Positions 8,438 to 17,771 of a DNA stretch of 64,000 nucleotides are shown in pieces. The stretch comes from CAYYFX01 sp964571855. Its GTDB lineage: Bacteria; ARS69. Every line of letters begins with the position of its first letter. Position 1 is the stretch's first letter. The notes below the pieces were generated by a model. The model made no database searches. It had not been told where the DNA came from and was given only the letters and a program-made list of their open reading frames with translations. The stretch lies in NCBI GenBank assembly GCA_964571855.1, contig CAZNDO010000002.1, forward strand, positions 434,001 through 498,000, in the 5' to 3' direction. Position numbers and translations under genes: made by a program.

Positions 8438-8698
8438 CTACCGGACCTGGACGCCGTACACCCGCAGGTACAGACGGATGACCCGCTTCCACACGTCCGG
8501 GAGCTGCCGCTCGCTCGACGCCACGACCTGCCCCCGCGTCGCCGAGGCCTCGACCTCGAACAGCGACGGACCGCTCGGATTCGTGATCTGGGGGTGATCG
8601 GGATCGCCATTGCGGCCGTTGGGTCCTGCCATGGCAGGGCCTGCGGCCAGCGAGAGGCTCAGCAAGCAGAGAAGTGCGATCCGCAGAGCTTTCGACAT
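8438..8698 (-). CDS. small secreted protein, unknown function
   Basis: The 86-residue product has a clear signal peptide (MSKALRIALLCLLSLSLAAG, cleavage likely after AMA). The mature part of about 60 residues is rich in Gly, Pro and Asn, then ends in a basic amphipathic segment. ATG at 8698 is used because the upstream extension destroys the signal peptide; GGAG lies about 10 bases before it. It has its own good promoter at 8769-8797. No family is recognised. Confidence 0.6.
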   Translation of the reverse strand: MSKALRIALLCLLSLSLAAGPAMAGPNGRNGDPDHPQITNPSGPSLFEVEASATRGQVVASSERQLPDVWKRVIRLYLRVYGVQVR

Positions 8699-8768
8699 GC
8701 CGAGTTCGCTCCGTGTTCGTCGGAATCCGGAGGGCCGGGAACCTCGTTCACACCTCCGGACGAGGAAC

Positions 8769-8797
8769 AGTTTAGAACCGGGGGACCCGAACGTCAA
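8769..8797 (-). promoter_or_regulatory. sigma-70-type promoter for the small secreted protein
   Basis: On the minus strand TTGACG (8792-8797) and TAAACT (8769-8774) are separated by exactly 17 bases. The predicted start is near 8762, about 64 bases before the ATG. The -35 overlaps the stop codon of the upstream gene. Confidence 0.6.
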
Positions 8798-9051
8798 CGC
8801 GCGCCGGCCCCGCCCCGCTTCTCATCCCACGCCCTTTTTACGCCCCAGAGCAGGCCCGCCACGAGCCCGGCGACCCAGATCCCCAGGAACCGGGACGACG
8901 CCGTGCGGAATCCCGGGTCGAGGTCCGGACGCCAGGCGGTGGCGGCGGCCCCGGCCGCGAACCACAACCCCTGGAGCACGAACCCGAGCACCAGGACGGC
9001 GACCGCGTCCACGATCAGGCGGTCCCAGAAACGCCCCCAGGATTCGTCCAC
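8794..9051 (-). CDS. small membrane protein with two predicted helices
   Basis: The 85-residue product starts at GTG 9051 behind GAGGAGGG. It has hydrophobic stretches at about residues 12-38 and 54-70 and a basic tail KRAWDEKRGG, suggesting two membrane passes with the C-terminus in the cytoplasm. The stop overlaps the -35 of the next promoter. It follows the adenosyl-hydrolase gene in the same direction at 79 bp. No family is recognised. Confidence 0.5.
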   Translation of the reverse strand: MDESWGRFWDRLIVDAVAVLVLGFVLQGLWFAAGAAATAWRPDLDPGFRTASSRFLGIWVAGLVAGLLWGVKRAWDEKRGGAGAR

Positions 9052-9130
9052 CTTGCCCTCCTCTTTCGGGCGCGGGCGCGCCCCGCTTCAGCCCCGGATG
9101 CCGGAGGATTCGCCCCGCCGGGGCCGGCTG

Positions 9131-9934
9131 TCAACCGGCTTCGCCCGGAGCCTCCAGGACCACCGTATCCCCCGCCTCCAACCCGATGCGCTTGCGTGCG
9201 TTGCCGTCCCGGACCGAGATCTCCAGGGTGCCCGCGCCCCCGATCGTCAGCAGGGGCTCGCCCGGGGCCACATCCGCGTAGGCGAGCCGGACCCCCGTCA
9301 CCCGCGTCCGTCCCGCCACGACCGTCACCGCCCGCCAGTCTTCCGCGAAGGCGTCCCGGAGGAACCCCTCCTCGGCGGTCGTGATCAGGTTCCCGAAGCG
9401 GTCGGTCCGCACGATCTCGCACGTGAACCCGCCCTCGGCCCGGCGCACCGGCCGGAACGGGGCGAGCGGAACCGGATCCTGGACCTCGGGCCCCGCCTCG
9501 CCCAGGGGCGTCCCCCGGACGAGGCGCGCGGCCGCCGGCGCGAACACGTCGCGGCCGTCGAACGTGGTCCCGCGCCGCACGTGATCCAGATCCCGGAGCG
9601 CCAGCTCGCGGATCTCCCCGCCCGGCGCGTCGAAGGCCGCCTGCAGGACGCCGTTGTCCGGCCCCACGAAGAGGTGCCCGCCCGCCGCCACCGCGAGACC
9701 GCGGCGCGCGCTGCCCACGCCGGGATCCACGACGCACACATGGCACGTTCCCTCCGGGAACGAGCGCCAGACGCGCGACAGGATCCAGGCGGCTTCGCGG
9801 ATCGCGCCCGGCCGGACGCCGTGGGTCACGTCCACCACCCTGGCCTCCGGCGCCAGGCGGAGCAACACCGCCTTCATCTCCCCCACGTACGGATCCGCCA
9901 CGCCGAAGTCCGTGAGCAGCGCGATCGGGCCCAT
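9131..9934 (-). CDS. S-adenosyl-L-methionine hydrolase (SAM hydroxide adenosyltransferase, DUF62)
   Basis: The 267-residue protein starts MGPIALLTDFG, the signature opening of the DUF62/SAM hydroxide adenosyltransferase family, which hydrolyses S-adenosylmethionine to adenosine and methionine and is related to fluorinases. The family motifs DPYVGEMKAVL, VDVTHGV, VVDPGVGSARRGLAV, GPDNGVL and TDRFGNLIT are all present. The length equals the usual 255-275 residues. ATG at 9934 follows an AGGGGG-type site. A TATAAG -10 (9968-9973, minus strand) lies 34 bp upstream with a poor -35. It diverges from the thiolase gene. Confidence 0.88.
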   Translation of the reverse strand: MGPIALLTDFGVADPYVGEMKAVLLRLAPEARVVDVTHGVRPGAIREAAWILSRVWRSFPEGTCHVCVVDPGVGSARRGLAVAAGGHLFVGPDNGVLQAAFDAPGGEIRELALRDLDHVRRGTTFDGRDVFAPAAARLVRGTPLGEAGPEVQDPVPLAPFRPVRRAEGGFTCEIVRTDRFGNLITTAEEGFLRDAFAEDWRAVTVVAGRTRVTGVRLAYADVAPGEPLLTIGGAGTLEISVRDGNARKRIGLEAGDTVVLEAPGEAG

Positions 9935-10072
9935 CGCTTTCCCCCTTCCGCGGAACGCCGCGTCCGGCTTATACCCTTCCCACGCCGCCGCGGGAACCGC
10001 GGATCCGCCGCACGCGTTCCACTCCCTCCGCGCGCCCGGCCGCGGGGCCACCTTCCCACCCACCGGAGCCGC

Positions 10073-11260
10073 ATGCCTCCCGTTGCCATCCTCGCCGCCA
10101 CCCGCACGCCCATCGGCCGCTTCCTCGGCGGCCTGGCCACCGTCCCCGCGCGCGACCTCGCCGCCACGGCCGCGAAGGCGGCCCTGGATCGCGCCGGCGT
10201 GGACCCCGCCGAGGTCGGGGAGACGATCTTCGGCATGGCGCGCCAAGCCGGCAACGGCCCGAACCCCGCGCGGCAGATCAGCGTGACCGCCGGCGTGCCG
10301 GTGGAGGTCCCGGCCTACACCGTGAACCAGGCATGCGCCTCCGGCCTGACCGCCGTCTCGCTGGGCGCCGCGGCGCTCGAGCGCGGCGACGCGCGGATCG
10401 CCCTCGTGGGCGGCGTGGAGAGCATGTCGCGGGTCCCGTTCCTGCTGGAAGGCGCGCGCGGCGGCTACCGGCTGGGCCACGGCGAGGTCGTGGACGGGAT
10501 GTATCGCGACGGCTTCCACTGCCCTCTCGCGGACCAGCTGATGGGGCGGACCGCGGAGACGCTCGCGGAGCAGGGCGGCATCACGCGCCGGGAGCAGGAC
10601 GAGTACGCGGTCGAGAGCCAACGACGCGCCGGAAGGGCGCAGGCGGCGGGCCGCTTCCGCGATGAGATCGCGCCGGTCGAGGTCCCCGCCAAGGGCGGCG
10701 CCGCCATCGTCGCCGTCGACGAGCACCCGCGCCCCGACACGACCGTCGAGGGACTCGCGAAGCTGCCGGCGGTGTTCCGGAAGGACGGCACCGTGCACGC
10801 GGGCAATTCCTCGGGCATCACCGACGGAGCGGCCGCGCTCGTGCTGGCCACGGCCGAGGAGGTCGCGCGCCGCGGCGCGGAGCCGCTCGCGTGGATCGAG
10901 GGCGCCGCGTCCGTGGGCGTGGATCCCCGCGTGATGGGCATCGGCCCCGTGCCCGCCACGCGCAAGCTCCTCGCGCGGCTCGGGCGCACGCTGGACTCCT
11001 TCGACGTCGTGGAGTTGAACGAGGCGTTCGCCGCGCAGGTGCTGGCGGTGGCGCGCGAGCTGGAACTGGATCTGGAGCGGACGAACGTCAACGGGGGCGC
11101 GATCGCGCTGGGTCATCCCATCGGGGCGACGGGCGCGCGGATCCTCGTCACGCTGCTGCACGAGATGCGCAGGCGGGACGCCGCGCGCGGCCTCGCCACG
11201 CTCTGCGTCAGCGGCGGGATGGGCTACTCGATGGCCGTGGCGCGCGCGCGCCCGCGCTGA
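10073..11260 (+). CDS. acetyl-CoA acetyltransferase (thiolase)
   Basis: This 395-residue thiolase of the degradative/acetoacetyl-CoA class should catalyse reversible condensation or cleavage of acyl-CoA. The nucleophile cysteine is in NQACASGL (about residue 89). The catalytic His is in GHPIGATG and the second Cys in CVSGGMG, all intact. Other family motifs include RTPIGRF, GVESMS, GNSSGITDGAA and ELNEAFAAQ. The start is the ATG behind CGGAG; an earlier in-frame extension reaches back through the divergent gene and is not used. No other beta-oxidation gene is next to it, so the pathway is unclear. Confidence 0.93.
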   Translation: MPPVAILAATRTPIGRFLGGLATVPARDLAATAAKAALDRAGVDPAEVGETIFGMARQAGNGPNPARQISVTAGVPVEVPAYTVNQACASGLTAVSLGAAALERGDARIALVGGVESMSRVPFLLEGARGGYRLGHGEVVDGMYRDGFHCPLADQLMGRTAETLAEQGGITRREQDEYAVESQRRAGRAQAAGRFRDEIAPVEVPAKGGAAIVAVDEHPRPDTTVEGLAKLPAVFRKDGTVHAGNSSGITDGAAALVLATAEEVARRGAEPLAWIEGAASVGVDPRVMGIGPVPATRKLLARLGRTLDSFDVVELNEAFAAQVLAVARELELDLERTNVNGGAIALGHPIGATGARILVTLLHEMRRRDAARGLATLCVSGGMGYSMAVARARPR

Positions 11261-11287
11261 CGGCGCCCCGGCGGTCCCGGGGCGCCG
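11261..11287. terminator. bidirectional terminator between converging genes
   Basis: Arms 11261-11271 and 11277-11287 form a perfect 11-bp GC stem around a 5-base loop. It starts directly after the thiolase stop and ends 10 bp before the stop of the minus-strand FG-GAP gene, where a shared terminator is expected. Confidence 0.72.
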
Positions 11288-11296
11288 CCGCCGGGA

Positions 11297-14287
11297 TCAG
11301 CCCACCCGGACGATCTTGACCGTCCGCTCCACGCCGTCGACGCGCAGCTTCGCGAAGTAGACGCCGGCGGTCACGCCGGTCCCGCGATCGTTCCGCCCGT
11401 CCCACGTGACCCGGTGCACGCCCGCCGCGGCGGGTCCCCGCAGGACCGAGCGCACCAGGCGGCCGGCGATGTCGTACACGGCGAGATCCACGCGGCTGGC
11501 CGCCGGCAGCGCGAACGCCAGCTCGGTGTCGGACGCGGAAGGGTTCGGTCGCGGCTCCGCGAGTCGCACGCCCTCGATCGCCAGATCGCGACCGTCGCGC
11601 GCCGCGGCGATGGCATCGCGATCCCCCACCACCAGGCGGAATCGCGTGACCGACCCCGCGGGCAACGTGATCGCGGTGTCGTCCGTGACGTCGAGCGCCG
11701 TGAGGGTCTCGTCCGCGACGAGGAGCGCGCTCCACCCCGCGGGTAGCGAGGCCAGCCCGTCGAACGCGAGGCGCGCGTCCCCGTCCGCCGCCTCCACGAC
11801 CAGCGGGAACGACGCGCCGTTGGCCCCGTCCGCCCGGGCGAGCCGGGTCCACTCCCGTACCGGGCCCTCCGTCGCCGCGAAGTACGCGCGGACCGTGCCG
11901 GGAAGCCCTGGCGGCTCCGGAGCGTCGAACTGCTCCGGCGCGTCCGCCGCGCCGGCGATGTTGTCCAGGTCCGCGCTGGTCTCCCCGCGCGCGGACACGG
12001 CGATCCGCCAGCGCCAGGCCTCCGCGCCCGGAGCCGGCGGCGGCGGCGAAGGCGCGCCGATGAGCCCGGGGATGACGATCGTCTGCGTTCCGGACCCGCC
12101 GTTGAACACCCAGTATCCCTGCCACGCCGCGAGGGACGTGACGTCCGCGTAGCTGCCGCCGGAACGTCCCACGACCCTGGTGCCCACGTCCGGCGCGTTC
12201 GACCGGTCGATGGCCGCGGTCGAGATCGGGAAGAGGTACGGGTTGCCGATCTGGTTCCAGCCCGGATCCACCGGGATGGTGATGCCGCCCACGGTGGACG
12301 TGGACACCCCCGTGGCGTCGATGGCCACCGGGCTCCTCTGCACGAGCCAGAACCCGCGTCCCGGAGCGAGGGCGCCGGCGTTCGCGCCCTCCAGGTACGC
12401 GCCGGCCGCGGGCGCGAACCGCCCGAACCGCCACTTCTTCGGATCGTACCCGCCGAGGTCGTCCTCCAGGACGCCGGCGAGGGACGCCGGCTGGGCGGCG
12501 AACGGAACCGAGACGAGCTCGTACTCGCTCGCGCCGGCGCCGCCGGGGCGCACGCGGGTGCCCAGGTTCGCGGGCAGGAACGCCGGCTCGGCCGGACCCG
12601 CGAACGGGAAGGCGCGCGGCGTGCCGCCCCGCATGGCGTACAGCACGTAGTACTCCACACCGTTCTCCGTGGCGGTCCCGCTGGGGATGGCGGCGGCGAG
12701 ATGATCCGCCACGTCGTCGATCGTCATCGTGGCCGCGGAGAACGACCCGCCCGAGCCAGCCGCCCGGAAGAACACGGCGGCGTTCGTGACCGGCACGCCG
12801 CGACGCTCGAGCTGCAGGTCGATGGCGGCGCCCGGCGTGTACCCGCCGGCGAGCGCGCCCTTGGGCGTAAACCCCGGCTCCACCACGCGCGTCACGCGAT
12901 CCACCCCCGGGGGCGGCACGGCCTGCACGATTCCCGAGGGCCAGCGCACGGTCAGGGACGTCACCGACGTGGCCGCGCCCAGTCCGAACTCCACGGGGAC
13001 GGAGTTCTGCGAGAGCCAGTGCGCGCCGCCGGAGACCTCGCGCGTCTGCGTGCGGCCGCCGGCCGTGAGGGTCACGCGCGCGCCGATGCCGGCGCGGTTC
13101 GAAACGGTGCCCTCGAGCACGAGGTGGACCCAGTGCGCGCCGCCCGGGAGGTCGTTCCGGTAGATGCGGCTGGCCCCGTTCTCGACGGCCAGGAGCAGGT
13201 CCACGTCGCCGTCGGCGTCCATGTCGGCGAAGGAGGAGCCGATGGCCAGGATAGCGGTGGGGAACGCCGTGGCCACGCGGCTCCACGACGCTCCGTCGTT
13301 CCGCAGGAGGATCGAGCTGTTCGTGCCCGTGCCCGAGTACGACCCCTGGAACAGATCGAGGTCGCCGTCGTTGTCGTAGTCCACGAAGTTCGAGACGGTG
13401 CCCGTGCTCTCCGCGATCGCCGGCGTGACATCCGTGAACACGCCGCTGCCGAGGTTCCGGAAGAGCCGATCGGTACCGGAGAGGTTCCCCACCCAGAGGT
13501 CGAGGTTCCCGTCGCCGTCGAAGTCCCCCCAGTCCGTCCCGAGCGCGTTCACGTTGGAGTTCACGCCCGCGGCCGCCGCCACGTTGACGAACGAGAAGTT
13601 GCCGTCGTTGCGCATCAGCGACGCCACCGCACTCTGCGCCGGGCCGTACAGATCCGGATCGCCATCCCCGTCGTAGTCCGCCCAGGCCCCCGTTTGCAGT
13701 CCGGTCAAGGCCAGCGGACCCGGGGTGACGTCCCGGAAGACGAACAAGCCGTCGTTCCGGTACAGCCGCGAGGTCCCGGCGCACGTGCGGTACAGGTCCA
13801 GATCCCCGTCCAGGTCCACGTCCACCCACAGGACGCCGCGCCCGCTCGAGATCGCCACGTCCAGATCGCCACCCGGACGCTGGGTGAACACGCCGCCGTC
13901 GTTCCGGTACAGGGCGCCGCCGGTGCCCTGCCCACCGACGCAGAGGTCCAGGTCCCCGTCCCCGTCGATATCCGCCCAGGACAGGCCGATCCCGGCGGGG
14001 AACGCGGCCCCCGGAAACGCGTCGACCGTCACGTCGGCGAACGCGCCCCGGTCGTTCCGGAAGATCCGGCACCCGGCGGGCGACCCGGCCAGGACGCTCA
14101 CCGCGGCGTCCGGGTCCCCGTCCCCGTCGAAGTCGTTCCAGGCGGCGCCGGAGGCCGCGGGGATGGTGGGGCTCACGTCGACGAAGGCGGCCCGCGCGAC
14201 GGAACCCATGGCAGCGAGAATGGCGACGCCTGCCCCGAGCGCGGCCATGCCGCGGCGGGGAACGGCGCCGGCGACGGCGGTTCCCAT
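11297..14287 (-). CDS. secreted FG-GAP/ASPIC repeat protein with FlgD-like C-terminal domain
   Basis: The 996-residue protein starts with a hydrophobic export signal (to about residue 33, SVARA). At least eight FG-GAP/VCBS-type blade repeats follow (about 35-370), each with a calcium-loop motif such as FDGDGDPD or VDVDLDGDLDLY. An ASPIC/UnbV domain (about 385-460) comes next, then a region of unknown fold. The C-terminus (about 905-996) is a FlgD-Ig-like domain with PRPNPS, LAVYDIAGRLV and GVYFAKLRVDG, a class linked to outer-surface sorting in FCB bacteria. It is probably a cell-surface or extracellular adhesion protein. ATG 14287 has GAGGGGGG upstream. The repeats make nearby long frames on other strands spurious. 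Confidence 0.85.
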   Translation of the reverse strand: MGTAVAGAVPRRGMAALGAGVAILAAMGSVARAAFVDVSPTIPAASGAAWNDFDGDGDPDAAVSVLAGSPAGCRIFRNDRGAFADVTVDAFPGAAFPAGIGLSWADIDGDGDLDLCVGGQGTGGALYRNDGGVFTQRPGGDLDVAISSGRGVLWVDVDLDGDLDLYRTCAGTSRLYRNDGLFVFRDVTPGPLALTGLQTGAWADYDGDGDPDLYGPAQSAVASLMRNDGNFSFVNVAAAAGVNSNVNALGTDWGDFDGDGNLDLWVGNLSGTDRLFRNLGSGVFTDVTPAIAESTGTVSNFVDYDNDGDLDLFQGSYSGTGTNSSILLRNDGASWSRVATAFPTAILAIGSSFADMDADGDVDLLLAVENGASRIYRNDLPGGAHWVHLVLEGTVSNRAGIGARVTLTAGGRTQTREVSGGAHWLSQNSVPVEFGLGAATSVTSLTVRWPSGIVQAVPPPGVDRVTRVVEPGFTPKGALAGGYTPGAAIDLQLERRGVPVTNAAVFFRAAGSGGSFSAATMTIDDVADHLAAAIPSGTATENGVEYYVLYAMRGGTPRAFPFAGPAEPAFLPANLGTRVRPGGAGASEYELVSVPFAAQPASLAGVLEDDLGGYDPKKWRFGRFAPAAGAYLEGANAGALAPGRGFWLVQRSPVAIDATGVSTSTVGGITIPVDPGWNQIGNPYLFPISTAAIDRSNAPDVGTRVVGRSGGSYADVTSLAAWQGYWVFNGGSGTQTIVIPGLIGAPSPPPPAPGAEAWRWRIAVSARGETSADLDNIAGAADAPEQFDAPEPPGLPGTVRAYFAATEGPVREWTRLARADGANGASFPLVVEAADGDARLAFDGLASLPAGWSALLVADETLTALDVTDDTAITLPAGSVTRFRLVVGDRDAIAAARDGRDLAIEGVRLAEPRPNPSASDTELAFALPAASRVDLAVYDIAGRLVRSVLRGPAAAGVHRVTWDGRNDRGTGVTAGVYFAKLRVDGVERTVKIVRVG

Positions 14288-14309
14288 GACTTCCCCCCTC
14301 CCCGAACGG

Positions 14310-14927
14310 CTACTGCGGCGGGTCCGGGAACCCGGGCAGGTCCGACTCCCCGTCGTCTCCGCCGCCGCTCACCGCGAGTACCACGCCGCCCACGACCAGC
14401 GCGCCGCCGACCGCGAGCACGGCCTTGTTCTTGTACCAGGGCGTCCCGCCCCCGGACGCCTTGGGCTGGGAGGCGCGCGAGTCGATCGGCTTGGTGGGCT
14501 CCGAGGGGGTCGCGGGAGCTTCCGAGGTGGAGCAGCTCGCCTTCGCCTGCTCGAAGACCTCCAGTTCGTCCTTCGTGTAGAGATCCGGATCCGGACGCCA
14601 CGAGGGTTCCACGCGCAGCGCGTTGCAGAAGGCCTCGACCGCGCTGGAGCGGTGCGCCAGACCCACCTCGCACCGCGCCTTCAGGATGTACGCGTCGCGC
14701 AGCGTCCCGCCGGAGAGACCGCCGCCGTCCAGGAGCGCGTTCACCTTCGTGAGCGCCGTGGAGAAGTCCGCGACGAGGAAGTAGTCCTCCGCGCGGGTCA
14801 GCTCCTCGCGCGCGTCCGCGTACGCGGGGCGCGTGAGCAGCACGAGGTCCAGGGTGGTGGCGAGAAACGCGGCGACCGACAGCATCGCCACGCTCCGGAA
14901 CAGGGGATGTGCGCGGTGGAATCGCAT
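14310..14927 (-). CDS. exported TPR-like protein with C-terminal membrane anchor
   Basis: The 205-residue product has an N-terminal signal or anchor (about 8-37, ending RPAYA) and helical TPR-like segments (about 38-125) containing cysteines in RCEVGLAH and ASCSTS. A Pro/Ser/Thr-rich linker is followed by a C-terminal transmembrane helix (about 172-190, VGGALVVGGVVLAVSGG) and an acidic tail. This looks like a small envelope tetratricopeptide protein. ATG 14927 has AGGAGG five bases upstream. It has its own promoter candidate and ends 22 bp before the FG-GAP gene, so the two may be cotranscribed. Function unknown. Confidence 0.6.
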   Translation of the reverse strand: MRFHRAHPLFRSVAMLSVAAFLATTLDLVLLTRPAYADAREELTRAEDYFLVADFSTALTKVNALLDGGGLSGGTLRDAYILKARCEVGLAHRSSAVEAFCNALRVEPSWRPDPDLYTKDELEVFEQAKASCSTSEAPATPSEPTKPIDSRASQPKASGGGTPWYKNKAVLAVGGALVVGGVVLAVSGGGDDGESDLPGFPDPPQ

Positions 14928-14974
14928 GACTGCCTCCTGGCCGCTGCGTCGAGGTCCTTCCGGACGTTGGCCGC

Positions 14975-15002
14975 ATGGTAGCCGATGGTCGGGCCAGCGC
15001 AA
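14975..15002 (-). promoter_or_regulatory. sigma-70-type promoter candidate
   Basis: On the minus strand TTGCGC (14997-15002) and TACCAT (14975-14980) are 16 bases apart. The predicted start is about 41 bases before the ATG at 14927. The fit to consensus is moderate. Confidence 0.4.
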
Positions 15003-15039
15003 GGGACTTTCCCGCGCGGCCCGCCGGCCCGTCGTTTCC

Positions 15040-17757
15040 TCAGCCCCCCGCCTTCTCCAGCGAGAATTGGATCCGCACCTCCTCGTCGGCGGGCACCTCC
15101 ACGGTCACCGCGCCGCTCCGATCCGGCCGGAGGTGGCGCTCCCCTCCGCCGGGCTCGGTGATCACGACCTCCGAGATCCGGTAGCCGTCCTTGCGCACGC
15201 CGAACGTGTGCTCGCCGGCCGCGATCTTCTCCGCGTACGGCGTCTGCCGCGACGCCGGCTTGCCGTCGATCAGCAGGTCCGCGGGCAGCGGCGGCTTGCA
15301 GAAGACCCGCACCTGGCCCCACTTGAAGTCGTACCGGCCCAGATCCAGCGTGTCGCCCGCGGCCACCTTCACGTTGCGGAAGGTGCGGGTGCCGAACGTG
15401 GGATGGCGAAGCTCCAGGGTGTGCGACCGACCCGACGGCAGCGGCACCGTGGCCACGCGCGCCTGCGACTGGAACATGCGCCCGTCCACGTAGACATCCG
15501 CGAAGGGATTGATGACCACCCGCGCGTAGCCGTCCTTGCCGGCCGGGCCCGTGGCCGGCGTCGTGGAGGGTCCGGTCTCCGCCTCCGGCTCCGGAGCGGC
15601 CGACTGCGCGAGCGCGAACGCGAGGCGCGACATGCCGTTCCCCTCCACCGCCGCCTCGCTGGTCTGCGCGGCGAAACCGGTCTTCTCCACGCGGACCTCC
15701 CACGCGCCGGCCTCCAGATCCGCCAGCGTGGCGGGCGTGGTCTTCCCGGTCCCGCGGAAGTCGCGCTCCCCCTTCTTCCGGATGCGGATCGCGGCGCCCG
15801 CGGGATCCGACGTGACGTCCAGGCTGCCGACGTCCCGCTCCCGGGTGAGATCCCAGGACAGCGCCGCCAGCCCGCCCGCGGGTACCTCCACCGTGCGCGT
15901 GAGGCGGCCCGTCCCCGGAAGGTCGGCGCGCACCTCCCAGGTCCCCGCGGCGAGCGGCTCGCTGGTGAGCGGCGTCTTGCCGGGCAGCTCGCGGAACTCC
16001 CCGCTGCCCGGCCGCCGCACCAGGACCGCGGCACCCGCCGGCGACGTGGCCAGCTCGAAGCGCCCGTCCTGCGCCAGGGCCGTGAGGGAGACCACGAGCG
16101 ACTTCTCCGCGCCGGCAATGTCCACGGCCCGCGCCTCGGGCCGATGGCCCGCCAACTCCAGCCGAACCTCGTAGCGCCCGTCGGCGAGGTCCGGGATGCG
16201 GCAGTTCGTGACCATCCCGGTGGGCCGGAAGTCCGTCTCGCCGGGCCCGCGCAGCAGGACCGCGGCCCCGGGCGGCTGGGAGGCCAGCGCGAGGGCGCCC
16301 GCCGCCGCCGGCGTCCCGCCGCCCGACGTCATCCGCCAGACGCCGAACGCCGCCGCCGCCACCACGACGACGCCGACGGGGATGGCCCAGCGCATGGGTC
16401 CCGCGCCGCCGCCGCGCCGCGCGGCCGACTCCGCGCCCAGCACCTGCGTGGCCCCGGCGGCGACGTCGCCGGACGACAGGACCTTCGTGCGGTCCCCGGA
16501 CGGCGCCGGCGCGGGCGGCGCGATGCGCGCGGTCCGGCTGCCGGAGGGGGACTTCTTCGTGTCGAGCGGGTCCTCGAAGGGCAACCGCGACCCCGACGGC
16601 GTGGTGGCCGGCGGACCGGCCGCCGGCGGCGGCGCCTTCGCCGGGGCCGGCGCGCCGCCCGCCTTCGGCAGGCGCACGCCCGACTCCTCCGCCTGCCGCT
16701 CCAGCTCGTGCAGAGCCTCGTTCGCCTTGGCGTTCTCCGGATCCAGGAAGAGGACGTAGCGGAACTCGCGCACCGCATCCTCGATCTTGGCGAGGCCCAT
16801 CTGCTTGAAGTAGAAGCCGCGATCCAGGTGCGCGGAGATGCTGGAGCGGCGCAACTCGTCGCGGAACCCCTCCGGATCCTGCGCGAACTTCTGCAGGTAC
16901 TTCCGGCGGTGCTTGATCAGGCCGCCGGTGGGGTCCAGCGTCTCCATGCAGTCCTCAACCGCGCGGATCACGTGGCGCATGGACGGGAACCGCTTGTCCG
17001 GGTCCTTCGCCAGCATGCGGTCCACGAGGGCCTGGATCTCGGGAGTGACCGGCGCACGCACGCCCAGGGGCGCGGGATCGTGGTTGATGATCTGGTCCCG
17101 GATCTCCGAGTACGTGCTGCCGCGGAACGGCTTCTCCCCGGTCAGCAGCTCGTAGGTCATGACGCCGAGGGAGTAGATGTCCGTGCGGTGGTCCACGTCC
17201 TTGCCCGCGGCCTGCTCCGGCGACATGTACGCCGGCGTGCCGAGCACGGAGCCCGGCAGCGTGAGCGCGGACAGCCGCGAGATGTCCGACGACTGCCGCG
17301 CGAGGCCGAAGTCCGCCACCTTGATCTCGCCCGCGTTGGAGAGCATCACGTTGCTGGGCTTGATGTCGCGGTGGATCACGCCCTGCTCGTGCGCCGCTTC
17401 CAGCCCGTAGGAGACCTCCTCCAGGATGGCCAGCACCACCTCGGGCGGGATGCGCCCGGTCTTCGCCAGCGCATCCTTCATGTCCATGCCCTGCACGAGC
17501 TCCATCACGATGTAGTAGACGTCGTCCTCGACGCCGAAGTCGTACACCGCGACGATGTTCCGGTGGCCGATGCCCGAGGCGGTCTTCGCCTCGCGCTCGA
17601 AGCGCGAGATGAAGTTCTCGTCGTCCGCCAGCCCCGGGTGCAGCATCTTGATGGCGACGCGGCGGTTCAGCGCCTTCTGGATGCCGTTGTACAGCGTGGA
17701 CATGCCGCCGGCGCCGAGCTTCCCCTCGATGTCGTACCCGCGGAACGACCTGGGCAT
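15040..17757 (-). CDS. Ser/Thr protein kinase with PEGA repeats, T6SS PpkA-like
   Basis: The 905-residue kinase has a complete Hanks catalytic domain at about 8-270: GKLGAGGMSTLY loop, VAIK lysine, HRDIKPSNVML, DFG in VADFGLARQ, and GTPAYMSPEQ. A short TPR-like stretch (about 315-370) and a Pro/Ala-rich linker precede a transmembrane helix (about 457-477, WAIPVGVVVVAAAAFGVW). The periplasmic part carries several PEGA-type repeats (about 490-905). The next genes upstream encode a PP2C phosphatase and three FHA proteins, and then the T6SS genes begin. By analogy with PpkA/PppA/Fha1 it should phosphorylate an FHA-bound partner to switch secretion on, with the PEGA region sensing the envelope. 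ATG 17757. Confidence 0.88.
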   Translation of the reverse strand: MPRSFRGYDIEGKLGAGGMSTLYNGIQKALNRRVAIKMLHPGLADDENFISRFEREAKTASGIGHRNIVAVYDFGVEDDVYYIVMELVQGMDMKDALAKTGRIPPEVVLAILEEVSYGLEAAHEQGVIHRDIKPSNVMLSNAGEIKVADFGLARQSSDISRLSALTLPGSVLGTPAYMSPEQAAGKDVDHRTDIYSLGVMTYELLTGEKPFRGSTYSEIRDQIINHDPAPLGVRAPVTPEIQALVDRMLAKDPDKRFPSMRHVIRAVEDCMETLDPTGGLIKHRRKYLQKFAQDPEGFRDELRRSSISAHLDRGFYFKQMGLAKIEDAVREFRYVLFLDPENAKANEALHELERQAEESGVRLPKAGGAPAPAKAPPPAAGPPATTPSGSRLPFEDPLDTKKSPSGSRTARIAPPAPAPSGDRTKVLSSGDVAAGATQVLGAESAARRGGGAGPMRWAIPVGVVVVAAAAFGVWRMTSGGGTPAAAGALALASQPPGAAVLLRGPGETDFRPTGMVTNCRIPDLADGRYEVRLELAGHRPEARAVDIAGAEKSLVVSLTALAQDGRFELATSPAGAAVLVRRPGSGEFRELPGKTPLTSEPLAAGTWEVRADLPGTGRLTRTVEVPAGGLAALSWDLTRERDVGSLDVTSDPAGAAIRIRKKGERDFRGTGKTTPATLADLEAGAWEVRVEKTGFAAQTSEAAVEGNGMSRLAFALAQSAAPEPEAETGPSTTPATGPAGKDGYARVVINPFADVYVDGRMFQSQARVATVPLPSGRSHTLELRHPTFGTRTFRNVKVAAGDTLDLGRYDFKWGQVRVFCKPPLPADLLIDGKPASRQTPYAEKIAAGEHTFGVRKDGYRISEVVITEPGGGERHLRPDRSGAVTVEVPADEEVRIQFSLEKAGG

Positions 17758-17771
17758 CGTGGAAGACCCCC

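Noticed and set aside
13200..14150. Tandem-repeat-like DNA with recurring GAC/GTC-rich blocks
   Set aside because: The repeats are coding: they specify the calcium-loop motif of FG-GAP blades, with variable spacing and divergent DNA, so this is not a CRISPR or satellite array.
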